Shown here piece after piece: positions 14,801 to 18,399 of a stretch of DNA of 18,399 bases (within the stretch, counting starts at the first letter, position 1; every line of letters begins with the position of its first letter). This DNA comes from Geothermovivens sp964644845 (lineage in GTDB: Bacteria > Zhuqueibacterota > Zhuqueibacteria > Oleimicrobiales > Geothermoviventaceae). Below the pieces are notes generated by a model that was given only the letters and a program-made list of their open reading frames with translations, had not been told where the DNA came from and searched no databases. The DNA lies in contig CAZXXS010000128.1 of the NCBI GenBank assembly GCA_964644845.1, forward strand, positions 1 to 18,399. Reading direction: 5' to 3'. The position numbers and the translations under genes are program-made.

Positions 14801-16867
14801 GAAGGACCAGTAGGTGCCGCCTGGTCGCAGGGTGTCGGGGTTGTCGTCCACCTGGATGCCGTAGATCGAGTTGCTGCCGCCGTCTGGAGCGGCCGAACGG
14901 AACCAGAACTTGTAGACTTCGGGCTCGGTGATGTAAAAGCTGAAGTCCACGTAGCCCTGGCTGTGCACGGTTGTCGTGACGTACTGGCTGTCGGACGCCG
15001 TGCCGTCTCCGTCTGCTGTGGTGTCGTCCCAGCGGATTTCCGTGGGACCATTCAGGGTGCCGTCCTCGGCTTCTTTCCAGTAGTTACCGTCCGTAGTTAC
15101 GGTATCCGTGGACAAATAACCCACGCCCTGGGTGACGGCGAAATCGACGAAAACATTGGCCGAAGGGTTGCCGTACTCGTCCGTCACCTTCACAACCAGC
15201 GGGTTCGGCAGTGTTGTGTTCACGGTGCCGGACTGCTGGTCGCCGCTGTAGATCTCGATGACGGAGGGCGAACCCACCTGGATTTCTTCCGTGAAGTCGT
15301 CGATGTTGTTGTTGAGGCCCGGGTACAGCATCACACCCGCGTAGACGTGTTGCTCGTTGCCGTGCAGTTTGTTGGGATCGGTCACGGTACCGTCCACGAC
15401 ACCACGGACGTAGTGGGTGAAGTGATGCCCTGTGTCGTCGCTGTAGATCTCGAGCCGCACCTGGTCGCCGGCCACCGGGTTCTGCTCGACCTGGCAGGTG
15501 ACTTCGTCAATCTCCGGCGTCACAACTTCTCCGTTCACGATCTCGTAAAGACGCAACGTGCCCTGGCGGCGCAAAACCATGTAACCGTTCGCGTTGGGAT
15601 CTGCGGCGTCGAGCATGACGGCGAAACCACCCGCGTTGATGCCGCCGTCATCGGCCCCGGCACCCCAGCGGTAAGAAACGGCGACGGGATCGCGGTACTC
15701 TTTCCACACCGCCATCTGCGTCCAGCCGCCGGTGGAACCGGTGTTGGCCAGCTCGTTGTTCTGAATGGCGTACTCGGGATCTGCTGCCCACCCAGTTCCC
15801 AGGGTTGAGCGGTTGAAATTGTCGGTGTAGGATTTGGTCTGCGGTGCCTCCTGCGTGGTGGCCGAAATCACGTTTGAAATGTCCGACGCGTTGCCCGCAG
15901 CGTCGAAACTCTTGATCGCGAAGTAGTAGGTTGTCCCAGCGTTCAGACCGCTAACTGAGTAAGTCTCCAGATTGCCGGGGTCAGCCGGCACGATGGAGGT
16001 GGAGTTGTTGTCCAGAGTAGCACTGCTCCAGTTCGATTCGGTGATCTGAGAGGTGGAGTAGCGGATTTCGTAGTGATCAACAGCGCCGTCGGTGTTGCCG
16101 TTCTGGTGCGGTGCTGTCCACTGAAGCGACACTGACGAACGCGTGACACCCGTGGAGGTGAGATCTGTGATGGCTTCCGGTGGCCAATTGTCGTCGTAGC
16201 GCACGAACTCGACTTGCTCCACGTTGTTGTTGCCTTCCGTGAGACCGTAGAGCATCACACCAGCGTACATCGTGGACGGGATCGCCATGGTCTTGCTGGC
16301 GTCCACAAGCGTGCCGTCGTACTGTCCGTTCACGTAGCAGTCGAAGTGGTAGCCGTCGGATTCGTTGCTGAAGGACACTCGGAACGTGTCTCCGGCAGCG
16401 GGTAGCGTGGTGATCAGCGGGTTGTCGATTTGCGCGATTTTGGTGTCCGGAGCGCCTTTCACCACGGTGTAGAGGAAAAGGCCGGTGCTGCGTTTGAAAA
16501 TCAGGTAGCCGTTGGCCGTGTCGGTAGCTGCGTCAATCAGCAGCACCACTCCACCGGCTCCGCTCCCGTTGTCGTCGCCGGTCACCGTGGATCCCCAGAC
16601 GATGGCTTCCTCAGTGAAACCTGTGTCGCCCTTGTACACGGCCAGGTGATTCCAGGTACCGTCACCGGCTGTGTTCTGGAGCTCGCCGCTCGCAATGATG
16701 TACTCTGGCCCGGCGGCCCAGTTGGGTCCGAGGTCGGTACGCTCGAAATCATCGACCACGACCACGGTATCAATTCCCTGGGCCAGAGCTGTCACGCTGA
16801 GAAGAAGGGTTGCGACAAGCGCAAGACCCCAGGTTGCTCCCCAACGGTGGCTGTGTTTCGTCGTCAT
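8855..16867 (-). CDS. Giant secreted multi-Ig-repeat protein with T9SS-type sorting domain
   Basis: Secreted or surface protein of 2670 residues. Order: signal peptide (1-30, ending TALAQ); ConA/LamG-like domain starting DDFERTDLGPNW (about 39-228); fibronectin type III (229-345); second ConA/LamG-like domain starting DNFNRSTLGTGW (348-534); fifteen invasin/intimin Big_1-type Ig repeats (536-2291) with recurring SGNNQTGxVG, VKVTDQYGNPV, VTFxVxxGGG and TDxxGxAxxTLTLG; two Ig/cadherin-like domains (2292-2480, with ATDPDGG and AADPDQDSL); an FN3-like domain (2481-2577); and a sorting domain (2578-2670) with NFPNPFNPTTTIRFELP, IYNVLGQ, WDSRNDNGVPVSSGIYYYRI and a final LLK. A CBM-like domain interrupts repeat 1. 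ATG 16867 is chosen because GGAGG lies eight bases upstream; an in-frame TTG at 16882 would contain that site. The gene is monocistronic with its own terminator. Adhesion or polysaccharide binding is inferred; T9SS export is inferred from the C-terminus. Confidence 0.93.
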   Translation of the reverse strand: MTTKHSHRWGATWGLALVATLLLSVTALAQGIDTVVVVDDFERTDLGPNWAAGPEYIIASGELQNTAGDGTWNHLAVYKGDTGFTEEAIVWGSTVTGDDNGSGAGGVVLLIDAATDTANGYLIFKRSTGLFLYTVVKGAPDTKIAQIDNPLITTLPAAGDTFRVSFSNESDGYHFDCYVNGQYDGTLVDASKTMAIPSTMYAGVMLYGLTEGNNNVEQVEFVRYDDNWPPEAITDLTSTGVTRSSVSLQWTAPHQNGNTDGAVDHYEIRYSTSQITESNWSSATLDNNSTSIVPADPGNLETYSVSGLNAGTTYYFAIKSFDAAGNASDISNVISATTQEAPQTKSYTDNFNRSTLGTGWAADPEYAIQNNELANTGSTGGWTQMAVWKEYRDPVAVSYRWGAGADDGGINAGGFAVMLDAADPNANGYMVLRRQGTLRLYEIVNGEVVTPEIDEVTCQVEQNPVAGDQVRLEIYSDDTGHHFTHYVRGVVDGTVTDPNKLHGNEQHVYAGVMLYPGLNNNIDDFTEEIQVGSPSVIEIYSGDQQSGTVNTTLPNPLVVKVTDEYGNPSANVFVDFAVTQGVGYLSTDTVTTDGNYWKEAEDGTLNGPTEIRWDDTTADGDGTASDSQYVTTTVHSQGYVDFSFYITEPEVYKFWFRSAAPDGGSNSIYGIQVDDNPDTLRPGGTYWSFSAGSDYDWYSSSECQFYLAHGVHHIKVLFREPDWKLDKVLLTKNLGYTPSGKGGTTPPLQNYTDENGLASTRLTFGTVSGEVHVTATAENVGSVVFVEHAQADAPSTMVKTKGDGQSGAAGQPLADSLEVLVRDQYENPVPNVPVTFTVVQGGGSVKPTTVNTDVYGKARTQWTLGSDSTYQEVHATSSQLPGDTEVFTATATSGIPAKLTYLDGDNQTGTVGEALAKPLQVKILDNSGNPAANQPVTFTVKAGGGTLDDGVTEKTVNTNSQGIAQVTLTLGTVAGTDNNVVEAASYRKGQHLEGSPYTFKESAQAGQADTLKYISGNNQQGPVGLPLNEPFVVEVRDIYGNPKPNHPVLFEVIQGNGNIDGSSQKTVNTDENGRAQVTYTMGSTPGVVNKVRASSTPDGPALNGSPIIFEATATEGVASELVYVSGDSQTAKVGTTLPQPFRVKVTDVFGNPIENYTVQFEVKSGGGNFNGQTKISVSTNAQGIAEATLTLGTTAGTNSQVVWATATRDGTPLNGSPYEFKATATPDEPARLVEVSGNNQTGPVGLPLNQPFIAKVVDQYGNGISGQTVHFKVTAGGGNINGKTEVDVTTDGNGLAQVTLTLGTTPGTNNNKVEASASYNGNPLTGSPIIFQASATAGEAAKLLEVSGNGQTGTVGKPLTAPFVVKVTDQYDNPVSGYQVHFAVVAGGGNIGGATETDVATGTDGTASVTLTLGTQVGIDNNAVDASAANLSGSPVHFKASAVADVPQALSQVSGNNQSGEVGTTLPQAFVVKVTDQYGNPVSGHPVTFEVISGGGNFGGQSSITVNTSDDGTASAVYTLGPEPGTDNNVVEARSLYNGNPLAGSPVTFTASATPGHPTKLEYVSGNDQTGIINSPLEQPFRVKVTDSFGNGIPNHPVTFTVTAGGGHLDGTSQTTVTKQTNSSGLAEVRLTLGPTTGNKNNVVEARSSYDGVELDGSPVIFRASAKANNAAKLLYVEGNNQRGTVGEPLPMAFKVRVTDQYDNPVEGHPVTFKVTAGGGTLNGDADTLVVVNTNNEGYAQATLTLGHKAGTNNNVVEASATNGVGPLEGSPVTFTASAAAALPDPDSCRVTADPTTAPADGETVVNLSVTLVDRYGNPTPNKVVIFQASGDGSEINQPLAPTDANGQASATMTSTRAGEKIITVRDVTDQLNLNCQASVTFTPLEASRIVLDSGNNQTRNIGTILADSLVVMVTDKFGNPIEGFPVNFVPTAGNGKVVENMPVLTNAQGLAWCHYILGTTPGTDLVEARAADLEGSPVIFRLNAVQGRATTIEMVSGDGQTGIAGHWAHDPMVVYVADANGDPVWGVEVTFSAPMGGEVYPVVDTTDAWGHAQTFLKLGKNAGTYTAVAQAETLTQVVTFAAEAVSGEAARVIIASGDNQTGTVAHTLPQPIVVKVTDPYGNGVPDIPVTFEVIDGGGSVAASGPVPTDANGFARTTWTLGIHSGDQKTRAIAEGLEGSPVIFTAHAKPSTPDSIGVFSGNNQKGQVGQQLGLPIEAIVLDRFGNGVPNVAVTFSAVDGMSRIVETTPVTTDERGVASAHWILGSQPGDNIAWAIRLNLKGSPVVFHATGESNQYPQIVAPSDTTIRENQHVEFVVLATDPDGGNVRMGARGIPQGATFDSLGSHIFAWTPNYRQGGIYRIRFYARDDEGGVSYHIVTINVINQNRPPEIASYHPTELVLSATYPDTILFDVSAADPDQDSLRYEWLTITPEETHVVSSLPTYKFVSTRYDPGNITVRALIFDQDDTVHVDWLLTVLTSVQLESFEAQMVPFKGVRLQWKTTREQGNLGFNILRSATEDGEYVRVNTKLIPPNENHEYQFVDLAAKAGKVYYYKLEDVSVSGFKTQHDPVRVSVPIPKKFAVYQNFPNPFNPTTTIRFELPKPEHVRIEIYNVLGQKIRTLLDKPVEAGYHAIQWDSRNDNGVPVSSGIYYYRITAGQHVAVKKMALLK
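8858..9136 (-). other. T9SS type A-like C-terminal sorting domain (within giant protein)
   Basis: The last 93 residues begin KKFAVYQNFPNPFNPTTT and run through beta strands with IEIYNVLGQKIRTL, a Gly-His-Ala-Ile-Gln-Trp-Asp turn and SSGIYYYRITAG, ending in KKMALLK. This pattern is shared by type IX cargo proteins of the FCB group and by FlgD-Ig-like tails. In T9SS cargo the domain directs export across the outer membrane and is usually cleaved during anchoring. No T9SS component genes are in this window. Confidence 0.8.
9996..15262 (-). repeat. Array of fifteen Big_1-type Ig repeats (coding)
   Basis: Repeat starts on the minus strand, judged from the SGxxQTG phase, are near 15262, 14487, 14180, 13842, 13513, 13180, 12850, 12526, 12195, 11854, 11517, 11205, 10900, 10597 and 10291. 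Repeats 3-10 are about 108-114 residues and share a G(N/T)xL-x-GSPxxFxAxA segment; repeats 2 and 11-15 are about 100-104 residues. Repeat 1 is interrupted by an inserted domain. Repeat 11 is the most divergent, lacking SGxxQTG and carrying two Cys. Similarity is mainly at protein level, with recurring DNA words such as ctggttgttgcc, so this is an old diversified array rather than a recent tandem duplication. Confidence 0.88.
14618..15082 (-). other. Carbohydrate-binding-module-like domain nested inside Ig repeat 1
   Basis: Residues 596-750 (155 residues) interrupt an otherwise normal Big_1 repeat at the loop preceding its TDxNGxA strand. The segment starts YWKEAEDG and contains SQYVTTTV, YVDFSFYITEPEVYKFWFRS, NSIYGIQVDD, YWSFSAGSDYDWYS, GVHHIKVLFREPDWKLDKVLLT and GYTPSGKG. 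Ala-Glu-x-Gly at the start and Gly-x-His-x-Ile...Leu-Asp-Lys-Val-Leu-Leu-Thr at the end are typical of CBM6/35/malectin-like jelly-roll domains that bind glycans. After the insert the repeat resumes with YTDENGLASTRLTFG. Confidence 0.75.
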
Positions 16868-17502
16868 GCTACTTTCCTCCAACGGGTTTCTCGCAGATCA
16901 CCGGATACTTCCCAACTGAGTAAATAACGTTGTTTCCAAATCGGGTGAGCGAGAGTTTCGCGGGAGGGGGCCGCATTAAGCGGCGGCTTGCTCAGGCTGT
17001 ACCCGTGCCCCCTTTCCGTTCGCCGGGCAACGCCGAACCCTCGCTCTGGCTAACCTTCCCTGGCTTGCCTGTACCGCTTTCACGCAGGCTGTGGGGGTGC
17101 AAAGTCCGTACCATGCACGCTGGCAGGACGTCGCCCGGCGGCAGTGTTCCGGGGCAATTTGTACCGGTTTGCGGCGCCGTGGCCCGAAACGCGTGTGATC
17201 CCAAGCACAGAGCGAGCAGTTGGGAGCTGTGCAAGCCTGACTGCGGATGCAAGCCGACTGGCCCGGGCCGTTGAGCGTCTCGCTGTGAGACGTGTGCGCG
17301 GGCGGTGTACAATTTCTGGACAGGCCAGACGGGAACTGCTCAGAATCTGGATGGCTAAGTAGCGTCTGCTGTGACGGAAATTTGTGTCAGTAAGGGGTGG
17401 AAACTTTTGTAGGTGCTGCGTTGTAACAAAATTGAATTTCTTGCGCGCCACTTCGAGGGGCTGGAATCACGGGACGAACCAGAACTGAGGAGGGCAAAGC
17501 GG
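16868..17502. other. Long divergent intergenic region (giant gene leader and next gene's leader)
   Basis: About 635 bases separate the divergent giant gene and the 17503 gene, so promoters for both should be here, but no pair of clean -35/-10 boxes was found. TACAAT at 17308-17313 is a possible plus-strand -10 without a good -35. Small structures: GCCGC/GCGGC hairpin at 16970-16984; CGTCTC/GAGACG hairpin at 17276-17292 with a 5-base loop; and a near-direct repeat tgcaagcc(t)gactg at 17230-17243 and 17248-17260. No open frame with a convincing ribosome site or protein motif was found, and no known structured RNA was recognised. Confidence 0.5.
17276..17292. other. Perfect 6-bp hairpin in the divergent intergenic region
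   Basis: CGTCTC (17276-17281) pairs with GAGACG (17287-17292) around a 5-base loop, extended by a G-T wobble on the outside. No T tract follows, so it is not a classical terminator. It could be an operator (inverted repeat) or part of a leader RNA. Confidence 0.3.
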
Positions 17503-18096
17503 ATGAGACCAAAGCTAACGGTGTTGATCCTGGCACTGGTCCTCGCGTTGGCGGTTTCGACGCAGGCAGGGGTGTTGCCGGCGGTACGTGCGGGCTTGTG
17601 TGCCCCTGGCGCGAGCTTGAAGGACACCCACAAGAACGGCTTCGGTGTAGAACTGGTCAAGGAGTTCACAGTGGCCCGCATGCGGTACCCTGTAGCAGTG
17701 GGCCTGCGGTTTTCTTCGTTCCCGGGCCGCACCAAAACCTGGGTTGCGTCGGGCGAGGTCATCCACAGGGTTTACGGTACGGCCACGTTGTTCACGCTGT
17801 TCTCCGGTTTGCGGATTGGGGACACAAGCGGACCCTACCTGCTCCCAGCGCTGAATGTAAGTACGGGTTCAGTGTACGACCGTCAGGACTACGAACAGGG
17901 CTCTGTGCAGGTTGGTCTCGAACTGGGTGTGGGCACGCGCTTTCGGCCCAGTTTCGCCAATCTCACCGTGGACCTTGGGGCCAGGTTGGCCCTCAACAAC
18001 GTCGTTACAGGTTCGATTCCGGATGCATTCGACATCGGGCTGGACCTGGAGACCCTTGTCAACACGTTCGGCTTGTTCATTGGTGTGGAATTTTAG
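17503..18096 (+). CDS. Putative small outer-membrane beta-barrel protein
   Basis: Hypothetical secreted protein of 197 residues; no named family was recognised. MRPK followed by a hydrophobic core (5-19) and STQA gives a signal peptide cleaved near residue 22. The mature part consists of amphipathic strands with Gly and aromatic residues (NGFGVELVKEF, YPVAVGLRFSSF, TATLFTLFSGLRIG, YEQGSVQVGLELGVGTRF, LTVDLGARLALNNV) and ends LFIGVEF with terminal Phe, consistent with an 8-stranded barrel. ATG 17503 is chosen because GAGGAGG lies nine bases upstream and the signal peptide starts exactly there; an upstream in-frame start at 17413 would add 30 residues without a signal character. It is divergent from the giant gene. 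It resembles the 188-946 protein in architecture but not obviously in sequence. Function unknown. Confidence 0.7.
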   Translation: MRPKLTVLILALVLALAVSTQAGVLPAVRAGLCAPGASLKDTHKNGFGVELVKEFTVARMRYPVAVGLRFSSFPGRTKTWVASGEVIHRVYGTATLFTLFSGLRIGDTSGPYLLPALNVSTGSVYDRQDYEQGSVQVGLELGVGTRFRPSFANLTVDLGARLALNNVVTGSIPDAFDIGLDLETLVNTFGLFIGVEF

Positions 18097-18133
18097 CGGC
18101 GGTTGCTAGGAGGCCGGGGAAAAGCATCCTCTC

Positions 18134-18159
18134 ACCACGGAGGCCCAGAGGGCACCGAG
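18134..18159 (+). repeat. Degenerate dispersed intergenic repeat, copy 2
   Basis: It begins accacggaggcccagagg. Its reverse complement matches 18363-18388 at 17 of 26 positions and is related to 51-76. CCACGGAGG is shared exactly with the reverse complement of the right-edge copy, so the two form an inverted pair about 200 bases apart. Confidence 0.5.
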
Positions 18160-18362
18160 GATACCACAAGAGGACGCTGAACGAACGCGAATGCCTGTAA
18201 AGGTGCACCATTCGCACAGAACCTCATGCCGGAGACGAAACTGAAGTTACTCGAAATAAGCCAAACGCCGAACCCCGTCGCAGTGCCCCACAGGTCGAGC
18301 GGGGCAACTGCGGTTTGGAAGCTTCGTCAACACAGTTGCTTGTTCAACGAACTTTGTCACGT

Positions 18363-18388
18363 CTCTGCGTCCTCCGTGGCCTCGTAGT
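18363..18388 (-). repeat. Degenerate dispersed intergenic repeat, copy 3
   Basis: It begins ctctgcgtcctccgtggc. It matches the left-edge copy 51-76 at 18 of 26 positions in the same orientation and is inverted relative to 18134-18159. The repeat may continue beyond the window. Confidence 0.5.
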
Positions 18389-18399
18389 ATCTTAGGTTT

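Larger units (their letters stand above)
18097..18399. other. Non-coding right edge with inverted repeat copies
   Basis: About 303 bases after the last gene to the window end. No gene with a plausible ribosome site or motif was found. It carries two inverted copies of the same degenerate repeat, at 18134-18159 and 18363-18388, enclosing about 200 bases of unassigned sequence. Confidence 0.45.

Noticed and set aside
9996..15262. Regular repeats that could be taken for a CRISPR or satellite array
   Set aside because: The repeats are about 300-340 bases, protein-coding in one continuous frame and diverged at DNA level, unlike short identical CRISPR repeats with unique spacers.
14504..15808. Open frame of 434 codons on the plus strand
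   Set aside because: It is also antisense to the giant gene and reads as composition-biased Val/Arg/Gly/His sequence without any recognisable domain.
16868..16882. Upstream in-frame TTG start for the giant gene, adding five residues
   Set aside because: The five codons contain the GGAGG ribosome site of the ATG at 16867, so the ATG is the better start.
17090..17130. Fragment resembling an RNase P RNA motif (gcaaagtccg)
   Set aside because: Only a few bases match the conserved GAGGAAAGUCC segment, and the remaining conserved RNase P elements are not visible around it.

Overview
The window is chromosomal DNA from a Gram-negative bacterium. The evidence is two signal-peptide proteins that end in Phe like outer-membrane beta-barrels, a BamE-like lipoprotein, and a giant secreted protein whose last ~90 residues look like a type IX secretion (T9SS, type A) sorting domain, with a PNPFNP motif and a GxYYYRI-type end. 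That domain and the housekeeping genes point to the FCB group outside classical Bacteroidota (Calditrichota, KSB1 or Rhodothermota-like). The trxB promoter has the ordinary TTGACA/TAAATT form rather than the Bacteroidota form. The exact phylum cannot be fixed from sequence reading alone.

Layout. 1-187: leader containing a degenerate copy of a dispersed intergenic repeat. 188-946 (+): putative outer-membrane beta-barrel protein, followed by two weak hairpin/U-tract terminator candidates. 1151-2466 (+): a nitroreductase-family flavoprotein overlapping sfsA; sfsA has no ATG/GTG/TTG start that would give a full-length product. 2736-3847 (+): a small lipoprotein overlapping rlmB (23S rRNA G2251 2'-O-methyltransferase) by ATGA. 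3848-4217: convergent intergenic region with a nested hairpin. 4218-8428 (-): a four-gene operon read trxB, LiaF-like membrane protein, Fsr-type MFS exporter, selA, driven by a good sigma70-type promoter at 8461-8489.

8855-16867 (-): one 2670-residue secreted protein. Its order is signal peptide, ConA/LamG-like domain, FN3, second ConA/LamG-like domain, fifteen invasin/Big_1-type Ig repeats, two further Ig/cadherin-like domains, an FN3-like domain, and the T9SS-type sorting domain. A carbohydrate-binding-module-like domain is nested inside the first Ig repeat. A clear intrinsic terminator lies at 8795-8829. 16868-17502: long divergent intergenic region. 17503-18096 (+): a second small beta-barrel-like protein. 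18097-18399: non-coding, with two inverted copies of the same repeat family seen at the left edge.

How the parts fit. The window mixes housekeeping functions (rRNA methylation, thioredoxin reduction, Sec-tRNA synthesis) with cell-surface proteins. The giant Ig-repeat protein is the most unusual item: a probable surface or secreted adhesin with likely glycan-binding modules at its N-terminal end. selA implies that the organism makes selenocysteine, although selB, selD and selC are not visible here. No CRISPR array, insertion sequence, rRNA or tRNA gene was recognised.
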